DNA from: Clostridiaceae bacterium
GTDB taxonomy: Bacteria > Bacillota > Clostridia > Saccharofermentanales > DTU023
DNA length: 64,000 nucleotides
Assembly (NCBI GenBank): GCA_012841015.1
Contig: DUVN01000005.1
Span: 62,001 to 126,000 of the forward strand
Direction: 5' to 3'
The notes beneath the pieces were generated by a model. That model was not told the DNA's origin. It saw only the letters and a list, made by a program, of their open reading frames with translations, and made no database searches. Position numbers and translations under genes: made by a program. This document shows, in pieces, positions 10,001 through 20,154 of the stretch (its first letter is position 1; every line of letters begins with the position of its first letter).

Positions 10001-10665
10001 TTAAATCTCGCAGCTAAATCAATCTGCGATCGCGCGTCATCGGCCTGTTTCGCGAGGGGGATAGCGCGATCATTCAACTCAACGAGGAGATCGTCGACAC
10101 GTACAAGGTTCTGCTCACTGCGTTGGAGTTTGCGCAACGCCTCTTCTTTTCTCGAACGAAATTGAACAATCCCTGACGCTTCCTCGAAAACGGCGCGTCG
10201 ATCCTCCGAACGGTTGCTAAGTATTTCGTCGATTTTTCCCTGACCGATGATTGAGTAGCCGTCAAGTCCAATCCCTGTATCCATCAACAATTCATTGATA
10301 TCGCGCAAGCGACAAGGCGTCTTATTAATCAAATACTCACTTTCACCCGAACGATAATATCGCCGCGTGATAGCAACCGTCTCGTAATCAATCGGTAGGA
10401 TACCGCTCGTATTATCGAGCGTCAACGTTACCTCAGTAAAGCTTACGGCGCGCCTTTGTGCCGTTCCGCTGAAGATCACGTCTTCCATACGCCTCCCGCG
10501 AAGCGTTTTGGCGCTCTGCTCACCGAGCACCCATCTGATAGCATCCGTGATGTTCGACTTACCTGCACCATTTGGTCCGACAATAGCCGTAATACCCTCA
10601 TGAAAGAGAAGCTCGGTCCGTTCTGGAAAAGACTTAAAACCTTGAATTTCAAGTGATTTCAACAT
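7081..10665 (-). CDS. smc: Chromosome segregation protein SMC
   Basis: MLKSLEIQGFKSFPERTELLFHEGITAIVGPNGAGKSNITDAIRWVLGEQSAKTLRG, coiled coils, hinge, LSGGERCLTAIALLFAIL. Confidence 0.98.
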   Translation of the reverse strand: MLKSLEIQGFKSFPERTELLFHEGITAIVGPNGAGKSNITDAIRWVLGEQSAKTLRGRRMEDVIFSGTAQRRAVSFTEVTLTLDNTSGILPIDYETVAITRRYYRSGESEYLINKTPCRLRDINELLMDTGIGLDGYSIIGQGKIDEILSNRSEDRRAVFEEASGIVQFRSRKEEALRKLQRSEQNLVRVDDLLVELNDRAIPLAKQADDARSQIDLAARFKRVDAALILRQIAKLELDQAKCADDLELTKLDLEQARNEQDKARTSYTAAVEIVDNLEGRIDREQTRFNELSVIETEKTGLNALYREKLAASKKNAESLMEERNRLTMQVMSLDHELTGRASRRKNLIERKRQAHSELEGAESALVVVEQKLNEVHVQSTEALKRRDRLSERVYSLLAIHRERSGEKQALNARRNHVRDELYAMEDDLTKTAEVTDQLREEVTALDEMIAKMDREAKEIKESVQQHHLDADAIDASHSKVISEIQRLQYESETLERLESSFEGYQRPVQLLMQQLQRSADENARKGIYGPLGSLLFVPEELTRAIEVALGASTHHIVCDSSDTAKKQIDWLRRARAGRITFLPVRSIESRPIDRSTLERARSSAGWIGVASDLVMCDPEIKPALLFTLGRTMIVETLDDAIALSDIIRRSHTIVTQDGDIVHRGGSMTGGWSSHKTAGVLGRPARIREIRERIVSLEEKTAEIEVQLEQATEALKREAAKEETLLDKLAHARRKHLRLSAELTSEEQAYERLARSNRDLNNEAAVIDRRVGELSDEMLELESEREIVASERDEAALFVMQFETENRELSSERDDCRDRVIQLKVLIDSIEESISDFDSLTSRTGSEKERAELRLKSVGRELEEQNRLIETFRTDLEENTLALEKAVIEREESRRAIADLMEKRERESELQRQWLAKITDINDAVSRLSTVYERQTSDYSRGRDQIDDQLNRLWELHGWTRLEAEREACEITTMTKAQSERAELKRRIDQLGPINHNAVAEYEALSERIEYMTAQREDIEKARRGLESVIRDLDHSMREQFSKTIEVINHNFSQVFSELFSGGQAEIVLEGDDDVLLADIAIRAQPPGKRLQRLSLLSGGERCLTAIALLFAILKLKPAPFCVFDEVESALDDANVQRFTEYVRRYAWSMQFILVTHRKGTMEAADRLYGVTMQERGISRVLSMKLSSALSYGD

Positions 10666-10671
10666 GGAATA

Positions 10672-11370
10672 TCAGCCATCGCCCCGCAATACATTGAAAA
10701 AGAACGCGCGTGAAGCCTCCTGTTCGGCCGCTTTCTTTGATTGACCGGTCCCTTCCGAGCAGAATTCTTCATTGATCCATAAGCCGACCTTGAATGTCTT
10801 ATCGTGCGGAGGACCACTCTCTTCCAAAACACGAAATAAAGGTATTTTATTGCCTTGTGCTTGTGCCCACTCAAAGAGCCTGCTCTTATGATCATAGACT
10901 AGGCGTCCTTCAAGTGCCATCTTGATGTATGGCTCAAAGAGGCGCAAAACGATATCACGCACGGCCTCATAACCACCATCAAAAAAAATAGCACCTAGGA
11001 CTGCTTCAACAGCATCGGCGAGATTCGACGCGTTATCGACTCCGCCTGAAAGCGCTTCACCGTGTCCAAGACGTAAAAATGCTCCCAATTCGAGCGACCG
11101 CGCCACAAGCACGAGCGTAGGCTCACAGACAATACCTGCACGCAACTTCGTCATATCGCCTTCAGCCGCGTCCGAAAGAATGCGATAGAGGTGCTCCGTC
11201 ACGACGAGCTGGAGTACAGCGTCGCCTAAAAACTCAAGCCTCTGATTGTCACGTGTTGTATCTTCCTGTTCGTACGCATACGAAGAATGTGTCAGCGCGT
11301 CAACAAACAGCTGCCTATCACGAAACGAGTAGCCGAGGCGACTTTCAAGTGCTGTCAAGTCAAAAATCAC
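10672..11370 (-). CDS. rnc: Ribonuclease III
   Basis: NQRLEFLGDAVLQLVV signature, C-terminal dsRBD; rnc-smc-ftsY synteny. Confidence 0.97.
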   Translation of the reverse strand: MIFDLTALESRLGYSFRDRQLFVDALTHSSYAYEQEDTTRDNQRLEFLGDAVLQLVVTEHLYRILSDAAEGDMTKLRAGIVCEPTLVLVARSLELGAFLRLGHGEALSGGVDNASNLADAVEAVLGAIFFDGGYEAVRDIVLRLFEPYIKMALEGRLVYDHKSRLFEWAQAQGNKIPLFRVLEESGPPHDKTFKVGLWINEEFCSEGTGQSKKAAEQEASRAFFFNVLRGDG

Positions 11371-11415
11371 AGGGTAACAGCAGTCATACGCGTCACAAAA
11401 AAGACGCCAAAAAGA

Positions 11416-11655
11416 TTAAAGACTCGCGCTAATAAATCCAACAGCGTCACCGACTGTACGGATACGCTCCGCCTCCTCGTCGGGGATTGCGAGATCAAAT
11501 TCTGCCTCCATAGACATCACAAGCTCAACGATATCGAGCGAATCGGCGTTAAGATCGTCGATAATATTCGAAGACATCGTAATAGATTCTCCGTCAATGC
11601 TAAGCTGATCAGCCAAGATCGCGCGAACTCTTTCAAAAATCTCCTGTTGCGTCAT
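11416..11655 (-). CDS. acpP: Acyl carrier protein
   Basis: [21 protein letters not shown]-type motif ([14 protein letters not shown]). Confidence 0.96.
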   Translation of the reverse strand: MTQQEIFERVRAILADQLSIDGESITMSSNIIDDLNADSLDIVELVMSMEAEFDLAIPDEEAERIRTVGDAVGFISASL

Positions 11656-11699
11656 AAAAATTCTCCTTAAGCTATTATGCGCGCATAACTCTTACTCCG

Positions 11700-12329
11700 T
11701 TACACATCGACATCAACGGAATCACTGAGTAGACGCTTATTTTTTAACCAGTAATCTAATCCTGAAAGCAATGTCAACAAGACAGTCACGGCGATTAATA
11801 TATCACAAACATACGTCCACGGTGTACCATAACCGAAAAAGAGCTGATCACGATCGAGCCACTGAACAATGATAGGCTCAAACAGCAGTGCGATCAGTGT
11901 GAGAATCTGTGCGACTGTCTTAACTTTTCCAAACCAACTCGCAGCGATCACGACACCGCGCTCTGCACCAACTTGCCGAATACCTGTGACGATAAACTCG
12001 CGAGTCATCAGAATGATAACGACAAAAGTCGACACTCTGCCTATTGCTACGAAGGCAGTAAAAACAGATAGAACGAGCAGTTTGTCAGCGATGGGATCGA
12101 ACAACTTGCCAAAATTGGAAACAGCTCCCTGCTTTCTAGCATACATACCATCGAGCATATCTGTCAACGCAGCAATAATAAACAAGATGAGCGCGATAAT
12201 CCTGCCGGGTGCTGAACCAACAAAATTCGAAAACGCAGTATCTTTCCCGAACGTATCAGGAAGCATAAAAAAGAGAATGAAAGGAATCATAACGATTCGT
12301 GAGATGGTCAATTTATTAGCTAAATTCAT
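11700..12329 (-). CDS. pgsA: CDP-diacylglycerol--glycerol-3-phosphate 3-phosphatidyltransferase
   Basis: MNLANKLTISRIVMIPFIL and D-x2-DG-x2-AR-type motif (LTDMLDGMYARKQGAVSNFGKLFDPIADKLL). Confidence 0.95.
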   Translation of the reverse strand: MNLANKLTISRIVMIPFILFFMLPDTFGKDTAFSNFVGSAPGRIIALILFIIAALTDMLDGMYARKQGAVSNFGKLFDPIADKLLVLSVFTAFVAIGRVSTFVVIILMTREFIVTGIRQVGAERGVVIAASWFGKVKTVAQILTLIALLFEPIIVQWLDRDQLFFGYGTPWTYVCDILIAVTVLLTLLSGLDYWLKNKRLLSDSVDVDV

Positions 12330-12480
12330 TGGTCAGTACTCCTGTAGTTCAAGTATCAGCATTCACTATTCCGGTTTCCGGTTGATCACTTGACGTTGTG
12401 TTTCCTTTCGAAAAGTATACCACTATTGACCATATTATTTCGTGCCATGGAACTGTAAAGATAAAATGATGCCGTCACAC

Positions 12481-12936
12481 TCACGTTTTTTTGAATTTTC
12501 GGATGACTTCTCGCGCAATAGTGGTGTGATAGCCGCGCCGTGTGAGTAGTTTCATTATGTCGACGTCTTCAACGTCCTCGCGCTCTGAAAAAGTAGCCTC
12601 ACATAACTGAAGCGCCGTTTCACAATCGTCTGGCAGCCTATTAGCTTCATCGTTCGCGATATCGAAGTCAATTCCGTTTTGTATAAAAACGTAAACCATC
12701 GCGCGCCGAGAACGGAGACGACGTCCTTCGTAGCGGCGAGCTACTCTCCTAGCTGCACGATGATCATTAATATAGTCGATCGATTTAAGATATTCGATCA
12801 CTTGTTCGGCAAGCACGTCGGCGACACCTTTTTTCCTCAAGTTGTCGCGAACCTTGCCAGACGACTTTGAGTAATCTATTCCTATATAGGCGACAGCCAT
12901 TTCGCGTGCCTGATGAAAGGCAGACAAGTCAATCAC
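12481..12936 (-). CDS. recX: Regulatory protein RecX
   Basis: RecX-type small three-helix domains, overlaps the 3' end of recA. Confidence 0.85.
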   Translation of the reverse strand: MIDLSAFHQAREMAVAYIGIDYSKSSGKVRDNLRKKGVADVLAEQVIEYLKSIDYINDHRAARRVARRYEGRRLRSRRAMVYVFIQNGIDFDIANDEANRLPDDCETALQLCEATFSEREDVEDVDIMKLLTRRGYHTTIAREVIRKFKKT

Positions 12937-14063
12937 AAGTCAAGCCCAAGTATGGCATCGACGTCTGTCTCAAGAAAATCTTCTGCGACACCCGACTGCT
13001 TACCACGATGATCTTCGACTTCAGAAGTCGGTTCTAGGTAATGGGCGCGCACCTTAGCATTAATCTCCTCGAAAAGCTCCTCATTCTCCTCTTCTTCAAG
13101 ATAAGCGCGTACATTGTCACGTCCCTGCCCTAGTCTTTTCTCGCCGTAAGAGAACCATGATCCGCTCTTATTGATAATACCGGCCTCAACGCCTAAATCG
13201 AGCACACAGCCTTCTTGAGAGATACCTTTGCCGTAGAGAATATCGAACTCAGCTTCACGAAATGGCGGGGCGACCTTATTCTTTACGACTTTGACGCGTG
13301 TTCTCGATCCGACAAGCTCATTGCCCATTTCAATTCTGCCGATGCGGCGCACATCGAGGCGTACACTAGCATAAAACTTCAGAGCACGACCGCCTGTCGT
13401 TGTCTCAGGGTTGCCGAACATAACGCCGATCTTCTCACGCAATTGATTGATGAAGATGACCATGGTGCGACTCTTATTAATGACTGCGGCCAGTTTCCGA
13501 AGTGCCTGTGACATCAGCCGCGCTTGAAGGCCGACGACAGCGTCGCCCATCTCTCCGTCAATCTCTGCACGCGGGACGAGTGCCGCGACAGAGTCAATGA
13601 CGATGATATCGACAGCACCAGAGCGTGCAAGCGCCTCAGCGATCTCGAGAGCCTGCTCACCGTAATCGGGCTGCGAAACGATTAAGTTGTCAATGTCTAC
13701 ACCGAGATTCTCAGCGTAGACGGGATCAAGCGAGTGCTCCGCATCGATAAAAGCCGCAAAACCACCAAGCTTTTGCATTTCGGCGATGCTGTGAAGCGCT
13801 ACAGTTGTCTTGCCCGATGCCTCAGGGCCGAATATTTCAATGACACGTCCGCGCGGCAATCCGCCAATGCCGAGTGCGATATCGAGAGAGAGTGCTCCCG
13901 TCGGAACAGCCTCTACCTCCATCCCAGCTGTATCTCCCAATGTCAAAACGGCACCCTTGCCAAAATCTTTTTCAATGCGATCGAGCGCCGTCTTCAGTGC
14001 CGCCTGTCTATCTTTATCGGCAATTGGCTTGACGTTTTGTTTTGATTTTCTTTTTTTTGACAT
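12933..14063 (-). CDS. recA: Recombinase RecA
   Basis: [63 protein letters not shown]. Confidence 0.99.
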   Translation of the reverse strand: MSKKRKSKQNVKPIADKDRQAALKTALDRIEKDFGKGAVLTLGDTAGMEVEAVPTGALSLDIALGIGGLPRGRVIEIFGPEASGKTTVALHSIAEMQKLGGFAAFIDAEHSLDPVYAENLGVDIDNLIVSQPDYGEQALEIAEALARSGAVDIIVIDSVAALVPRAEIDGEMGDAVVGLQARLMSQALRKLAAVINKSRTMVIFINQLREKIGVMFGNPETTTGGRALKFYASVRLDVRRIGRIEMGNELVGSRTRVKVVKNKVAPPFREAEFDILYGKGISQEGCVLDLGVEAGIINKSGSWFSYGEKRLGQGRDNVRAYLEEEENEELFEEINAKVRAHYLEPTSEVEDHRGKQSGVAEDFLETDVDAILGLDL

Positions 14064-14100
14064 GTATTTTCTCCTATTGATCCGCCAAGGCGGAAGATCA

Positions 14101-14114
14101 CGAACTTTTGTTCT
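14101..14114. promoter_or_regulatory. Putative LexA (SOS) box upstream of recA
   Basis: CGAACTTTTGTTCT matches the Gram-positive SOS box core GAAC-N4-GTTC; 38 nt upstream of recA ATG. Confidence 0.8.
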
Positions 14115-14125
14115 ACTATTGTATG

Positions 14126-14154
14126 ATTCTACCGAAATTCACACGCTACGTCAA
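14126..14154 (-). promoter_or_regulatory. Putative recA promoter (TTGACG-N17-TAGAAT)
   Basis: On minus strand, -35 at 14154-14149, -10 at 14131-14126, 17-bp spacer; LexA-type box lies just downstream. Confidence 0.65.
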
Positions 14155-14200
14155 TAAAATAAACTGTCACAAAGTGCTGATAAAGGCTTTTATCTGTCAA

Positions 14201-15832
14201 TTATTGGCGCTCCTGAACAGGCTTCAGTTTTAAGAATCGACGGATCATCGCCTGTAAGTCTCGTGCCTCACGGAATCGGAGGGCAAGTCCCGACCAATAA
14301 TATGTCAAGAAAATGATGATCGCCTTAAAACCGTAAATAAAGAGCTGAACGATTTTATGAGTCGTATTAAATGGAATTGCATTGATCGCCAATGCAACGA
14401 TGACAGTTGGCACGGCGCACGCGATCAGGCGCACATAGAACGGAAGCATACGGTAAGGGCGCGCCTCCTTAATATGAATACGGTACAACGATGTGAGCAA
14501 AACGACTGTCAAAAATGAATTGAGAACGTAAGCAAGAGGCAATCCGTAAATACCAAACCCTAGCAGTTGTGTAAAGACGTACGATAAGAGCGGATTAAGT
14601 CCGACAGAGACGACTGAGGTGACAAGGGACAGTCGCGTGACATGACGCGCATAAAACGCAAGATTAACGATCTCATAAATCGTCACAAGGATAATCGCCG
14701 GCACGTAGAGTCTGAGCAATGTCGCCTCAATTAAAAGACTCTCAACAGGGATCGCCCCCTTCCACTGGAAGATCGCCTCCACCGTCTCCTCCGCGAGCAC
14801 AGCGAAAAGAAGCGCAAAAGGCGTGACATAGTAAAGCGCTCTTCGGAGCGATGACGTGTAGATTCGCCGCATATCCTTGTAATTTCGCTTGGCATAAGCC
14901 GATGTCAAGTGCGGCGACATGACACTTGCGACAGCGACAGCAAAGATACCCATCGGCAATTTCCATGTAGTTTGTGCGTGGCGCAGCGATGTGACAGCGC
15001 CAGTAAATTGATGCGCGAATCCCGTTTGGGTAATCGCGTTGAGCTGGAGTACTGTCCCAGAGATGAGCGTAGGAATCGCCAAACGAAGTAAACGTCTGAA
15101 TCCTCTATCTCGCGTATCAATGATCGGTTCGTAATGAATGACTTTTCTTGCCATAAAAAGCAAGTAAAGGAAGTTGATAGCAGCTGAGATCGCAACACCA
15201 AAGGCGACCTTTGCCGGTGCTTCGGGCTCCGTCCCGCCCCAGCGCAACATGAAAAAGATACAGATGACGTTGTACAGTGCTGACGTGAAAACGGTTCTTT
15301 GCCATAATTTGTGACCCGTCAAAATCCCGGTACACATGCCAGCCAAGAAAAGGAAGATTGTCTGCGGGAATAGTGCACGCGAGACCATCACGGCACGCCT
15401 GATAACTTCAGGATCTTTGTTTGGGTTATAAAGGTGGATGATTTGACCTGCGAAAATCTCTCCGAGTACGATCAAAACCACAAACGCGATTAAGAATACA
15501 TTGATAAAAGTACTCAGACTCTTCCAAAGGCGTCTCTCACGCCCGCGAGCGAGTGCTGCAGAAACAGCCGGCGTCACGGCGGCAGCAAACGTCCCCCCGA
15601 CGAGCAGTTGGTATGCGAGATCAGGAATTTGAAAACCGATATAGTAGGCATCCGTATTGATCCCATAGCCGAACGTCGGGGCAATCATGATCTCGCGAAT
15701 GAAACCGGTAAGCCTTGACGCCGCAAGAGACAACACTAACAATGCCGTCGCTTTCGTCGACGAGAGCACGCGCATACCGCGCTGTTTTGAAGTCTTTTTC
15801 AAAGGTATTTCATCCTTGGAATGTTTTCTCAT
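14201..15832 (-). CDS. murJ: Lipid II flippase MurJ (MviN)
   Basis: Multi-TM protein with ASRLTGFIREIMIAPTFGYGINTDAYYIGFQIPDL, typical MurJ N-terminal motif. Confidence 0.94.
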   Translation of the reverse strand: MRKHSKDEIPLKKTSKQRGMRVLSSTKATALLVLSLAASRLTGFIREIMIAPTFGYGINTDAYYIGFQIPDLAYQLLVGGTFAAAVTPAVSAALARGRERRLWKSLSTFINVFLIAFVVLIVLGEIFAGQIIHLYNPNKDPEVIRRAVMVSRALFPQTIFLFLAGMCTGILTGHKLWQRTVFTSALYNVICIFFMLRWGGTEPEAPAKVAFGVAISAAINFLYLLFMARKVIHYEPIIDTRDRGFRRLLRLAIPTLISGTVLQLNAITQTGFAHQFTGAVTSLRHAQTTWKLPMGIFAVAVASVMSPHLTSAYAKRNYKDMRRIYTSSLRRALYYVTPFALLFAVLAEETVEAIFQWKGAIPVESLLIEATLLRLYVPAIILVTIYEIVNLAFYARHVTRLSLVTSVVSVGLNPLLSYVFTQLLGFGIYGLPLAYVLNSFLTVVLLTSLYRIHIKEARPYRMLPFYVRLIACAVPTVIVALAINAIPFNTTHKIVQLFIYGFKAIIIFLTYYWSGLALRFREARDLQAMIRRFLKLKPVQERQ

Positions 15833-17058
15833 CCGTCTATCATACCCTTTCGGAGTAAGTTTAGCGCGGCCGCAACCGATTGTTTAAGAATTCTTTGGCG
15901 ACCACCTCGAAAGAAAAAGCGCTTAGCGAAGACACCAGAGCACCGCGCAAGGGCAATATAGACCGTTCCAACGGGATTATCTGCAGTCCCTCCATCAGGA
16001 CCTGCAAACCCGGAAATCGCCACTGCGTAGTCGGCACCTGTCCGCAAACGGCAATTCTCAGCCATCACCCGAACACAAGCCGCACTGACAGCACCTTCTC
16101 TCATAAGAATATCGACCGGCACACCGAGAAGCGAGCGCTTCATCTCGTCGTTGTAAACGACAAAACCGCCACGCAAAACCTTTGATGCACCGGGAATGGC
16201 GGCGATCGAAGAGGAGAGTAAGCCGGCTGTGCAAGATTCCGCAAACGCACACGTCTCCTCTCGCACGTTCAGCAAATCGTAGACGACCTCAGCAAGATTG
16301 CGAGGCCCGACTTCAAATACAAATTCACCGACACGCTCTATGATCGCTTCGACAGTGGCATCTGTTTTGTCTTCATCGCCGTGTTCCAAACGCTGAGATA
16401 CGCGAAAGACGACCTCGCCAGGGCTTGCATAAGGTGCAATTGTTACCTCACCTTGACGTTCGATGAGATCGCGGATCATCTTCTCACTCCTCGATTCTCC
16501 GATCCCTGTCAGGCGGACGTATCGATGGATGAACTTGGCCATACTATGCTTTTCTAGAACAGGCCTCACGTATTGTAAAAACATAGGCTCCATCTCGCTA
16601 GGTGGACCGGGGAGCATAAGGATAGCCTTTTGTTGACCTTCGAAGGTGAAAAAAGTGAGAGAACCTGGAGCAGTTCCTGTGTCGTTATGGAAAAAAAGAC
16701 TTCCTTCAGGAATCAGTGGATAATTTGGCGGCGTCGTACGCCCACGATCATCCAACCGGCTCTTAATCTCTTGATTTGAGACGAGTGGGACACCGATAAG
16801 TCGCGCTGTAACGACATCGGTGATGTCGTCCTCAGTCGGCCCCAAACCTCCTGTTGTGATGACAAGGTCATTTTCAGAGACGGCCCGACGCATCGCCTTA
16901 TCAAGGCGTTCGAGATTATCGCCGACGACAACATGTCGGTACGTTGACAAGCCAATCTCCGCTAATTGCGCAGAAAGGAAGCGTGCATTTGTATCAACAA
17001 TTTGCCCGACCAGCAGCTCTGTTCCGACTGATATAATCTCGGCAGATCGAAAAATCAT
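15829..17058 (-). CDS. cinA: CinA family protein (competence/damage-inducible; nicotinamide-nucleotide amidase)
   Basis: RSAEIISVGTELLVGQIVDTNARFLSAQLAEIG, TTGGLGPTEDD, C-terminal AESCTAGLLSS. Start at MIFRSAEII avoids overlap with ftsK. Confidence 0.94.
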   Translation of the reverse strand: MIFRSAEIISVGTELLVGQIVDTNARFLSAQLAEIGLSTYRHVVVGDNLERLDKAMRRAVSENDLVITTGGLGPTEDDITDVVTARLIGVPLVSNQEIKSRLDDRGRTTPPNYPLIPEGSLFFHNDTGTAPGSLTFFTFEGQQKAILMLPGPPSEMEPMFLQYVRPVLEKHSMAKFIHRYVRLTGIGESRSEKMIRDLIERQGEVTIAPYASPGEVVFRVSQRLEHGDEDKTDATVEAIIERVGEFVFEVGPRNLAEVVYDLLNVREETCAFAESCTAGLLSSSIAAIPGASKVLRGGFVVYNDEMKRSLLGVPVDILMREGAVSAACVRVMAENCRLRTGADYAVAISGFAGPDGGTADNPVGTVYIALARCSGVFAKRFFFRGGRQRILKQSVAAALNLLRKGMIDG

Positions 17059-17065
17059 ACGATCA

Positions 17066-20014
17066 TCAGAAGTCATGGAATTCTTCTCCACCACCATCAG
17101 CTTCTCGCATGATGTGTTCATACTGTTCACGCGTAATCAATATTTTGCGCGGTTTACTTCCTTCATGCGGACCGACCCACCCTAACTCGCACAAGCGATC
17201 AATCAGACGTGCAGCACGCGGATATCCCACCGATAAGCGCCTCTGCAACAGTGAGACGGCAGCGTAATCTGCCTCAATAACTGTCGTTAAAGCATCCAGC
17301 AATAGCTCGTCTTCACCACTGAGACTTCCCTGCTCTTCATCAGGCACTCCAGAGGGATTTTCCAGTGCTAGGGCGACCCCCTCGTCATACTGAGGATCGT
17401 GGTAGTCCTTGATAAAAGTAAGGACAGCTTCAACCTCATTGTTCGAAACAAAAGCCCCTTGGCCGCGGATCGCCTTAATCGATCCAATCGGGAAATAGAG
17501 CATATCACCTTTGCCGAGTAGTTTCTCAGCACCGCCAGAATCGATAATCGTTCTCGAATCGACTTGCGACGCCACAGCAAAGGCAATACGAGAAGGAATA
17601 TTCGCCTTAATGACACCGGTGATGACATCGACTGACGGACGCTGTGTCGCTATGATGACGTGAATGCCGACAGCACGCGCTTTTGCCATAAGACGTGAAA
17701 TTGCTTCCTCCACTTGGTGTTGTGTGACAGCCATCAAGTCGGCAAGCTCATCGATCACAATAACGATACGCGGCAACGGCAACTCATCCTCCTCGGGATC
17801 AGTGATCTTGCGCACGGCCTCGTTGTACGAATCGATGTCGCGCACCTTGCGATCAGCAAACATTCTATAACGCTTTTCCATCTCGCGTACGGCGAAATTG
17901 AGAACGCCATACGCCTTCTCCGGATCAGTGACGACAGGGTGCATCAGATGCGGAATCCCATTGTAGACGTTCAACTCGACAATTTTCGGGTCGATCATGA
18001 GAAAGCGGACATCCTCAGGTGGTGAGCGGTAGAGCAAGCTGATCAAGATCGAGTTGATACAGACCGATTTACCGGAACCCGTTGCACCGGCAATTAAAAT
18101 ATGCGGCATTCTGGCAAGATCACATAGTATGACATCGCCACCGACATCACGACCGAGTGCCGCTACGAGCGGACCTTGAGCCTGCTTGAATTCATCAGAT
18201 TGTATGATACTTCGCAAGAGAACAGGGCGCGTGTGACGGTTCGGTATCTCAATACCGATCGCTGACTTCCCCGGGATGGGCGCTTCAATACGCACTCCCA
18301 TCGCAGCAAGGCTCAGGGCGATATCGTCTGAGAGACTAACGATACGGCTGACCTTAATGCCAGGCCCAGGGGCGAGCTCAAATCTCGTGATCGTCGGACC
18401 TGATGTATAATTGACGATGCGCGCCTCTACACCGAAACTCTCGAGCGTTTCCTCAAGCTTTCTTCCCAATTCGCGAATTTCTCGTATCTCCTGAGCCGAT
18501 TTTTTCATGCCACGATCTTCTTCAAGGAGTTTGAGCGGCGGTGTCTTGTAACCGTTTAAAATACTCATCTGCTTTCGCGAAGGTGTACGTTTAGGGCGCG
18601 GCTTGCCATCAGCACGATCTTTCCAGCGCTCGCGATCGATGATGGACTCTTCCTGAATCGACTCTTCCTTCTGCCTGATCGCAAAGTCGGACGCAGGTGG
18701 CCTCGTCAAAGCAGGCGGACGCAAACCATCATCGATCGGGCGACCACTAAGTTTTTGTGTAGAAATCGGTTGATCTTCAGAATCTTGCCCAACGAATCGA
18801 AAATCCTCAGGTTCTCTCACTCCAAGCTGCCGACCCTCGTGATCACGCATCAGCTGATCATCAGGCTCTTGTACATCAACAGGGTAATCCTCGGACTCCT
18901 GAACATCGATCGTGTGAGGACGATCGAAAAGATACGGTTTTCCTTGCAGAGGTTCGCGCTGTCTATCTCTTCCATGTTTCGATCGATAGCCGGGAGGCGG
19001 TTTCGGAAAGGCCACACCATCCGAAGAATGTGCCACACTTACTTCTTCGGTCGAGACTTGATCAAATGTTTCCCACCCAATGGGACCGCGCTGGATATCA
19101 TGATGCAAACGGTCGCGGCTACGCGGAAAATCCCCTGGAGGAGCCTCTTGTCGTAAGATATCATTATTGGTCGTTACACATGCAAAATCAGCAACCTCTC
19201 CATCACTAAAAGGTTTACCATTTTCCTCAATTGCATCGGCGTCAAATACCCCGTCACGAGAATGTTCCGCAGGCTCTCCCACATATTCACCATATTCATC
19301 CTGAGGATCAACTCCCCTTCTTTTGCCTTTTAAAGCCGCCGCGCGCTTGGCAAGCTTAGCAGGTGAAAGCCCGAACGCATAAATGAGGACAGTCAGAGCA
19401 GTAGCGAACAAAATGATGACAGCCCCCGTCGTACCTGATATGCGCTCAAGCGAGTGCGCCAAAAGCCCTCCGAGCAACCCGCCGCTCATCTTGTTGCCAT
19501 CTCGTATTAATTCTGGATGAAGACCAATCTCCCATAGAATACCGATCACACGGAAACCGACAATCCCTTTCTCCGCAAACGGTTCCAGAATGGATCTGAG
19601 TGTCTCGTAAGGCAAAGAGAACAACGAGATAAAAGCAGTTGCGATCACATATAGGACAGCAGAAGCGCCGATTTGCCTCGTTGTTACAGAGAGTTCACGT
19701 GCCCGAAAGAACATCAGAGAAAAAAGGAACATGAAGGCCGGAAGCAAGATCGAAAGCGTTCCTAATAAACCTCTTACAACTGTCATAAGAGATCGACCAA
19801 GCCACCCCGTCCAAGACGCGGGCGCGAAAAGCGCAAAAGCGAGCAGAAGTCCAAACGCGAGAAAGAGAATCCCCAGCAAATCGCGATGCTGTCGGCTTGT
19901 CAGATTATCTTCCGTTTTCTTCTCATCAGTTGACACGTTGCACTCTTTCGTTTTATCGTCTGTATTGCACTCTATATGGGCCTTTGAACAATCGGCTAGT
20001 AGCCATCTTGTCAT
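17066..20014 (-). CDS. ftsK: DNA translocase FtsK/SpoIIIE
   Basis: N-terminal TM helices, Walker A GATGSGKSVCINSILISLL, RMAKARAVGIHVIIATQRPSVDVITG, C-terminal gamma domain. Confidence 0.96.
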   Translation of the reverse strand: MTRWLLADCSKAHIECNTDDKTKECNVSTDEKKTEDNLTSRQHRDLLGILFLAFGLLLAFALFAPASWTGWLGRSLMTVVRGLLGTLSILLPAFMFLFSLMFFRARELSVTTRQIGASAVLYVIATAFISLFSLPYETLRSILEPFAEKGIVGFRVIGILWEIGLHPELIRDGNKMSGGLLGGLLAHSLERISGTTGAVIILFATALTVLIYAFGLSPAKLAKRAAALKGKRRGVDPQDEYGEYVGEPAEHSRDGVFDADAIEENGKPFSDGEVADFACVTTNNDILRQEAPPGDFPRSRDRLHHDIQRGPIGWETFDQVSTEEVSVAHSSDGVAFPKPPPGYRSKHGRDRQREPLQGKPYLFDRPHTIDVQESEDYPVDVQEPDDQLMRDHEGRQLGVREPEDFRFVGQDSEDQPISTQKLSGRPIDDGLRPPALTRPPASDFAIRQKEESIQEESIIDRERWKDRADGKPRPKRTPSRKQMSILNGYKTPPLKLLEEDRGMKKSAQEIREIRELGRKLEETLESFGVEARIVNYTSGPTITRFELAPGPGIKVSRIVSLSDDIALSLAAMGVRIEAPIPGKSAIGIEIPNRHTRPVLLRSIIQSDEFKQAQGPLVAALGRDVGGDVILCDLARMPHILIAGATGSGKSVCINSILISLLYRSPPEDVRFLMIDPKIVELNVYNGIPHLMHPVVTDPEKAYGVLNFAVREMEKRYRMFADRKVRDIDSYNEAVRKITDPEEDELPLPRIVIVIDELADLMAVTQHQVEEAISRLMAKARAVGIHVIIATQRPSVDVITGVIKANIPSRIAFAVASQVDSRTIIDSGGAEKLLGKGDMLYFPIGSIKAIRGQGAFVSNNEVEAVLTFIKDYHDPQYDEGVALALENPSGVPDEEQGSLSGEDELLLDALTTVIEADYAAVSLLQRRLSVGYPRAARLIDRLCELGWVGPHEGSKPRKILITREQYEHIMREADGGGEEFHDF

Positions 20015-20154
20015 ACGATTTCTCGGTTACTGTCAGATGCTGAAACACGTACACACAATCACCGTTCAATACGGTTGCACAAACGCTTCAATCATCACCC
20101 GATACAATCATGTGAGCGATCAGGCGCAACCCTTTGCGAGACGTCTTCTACTAA

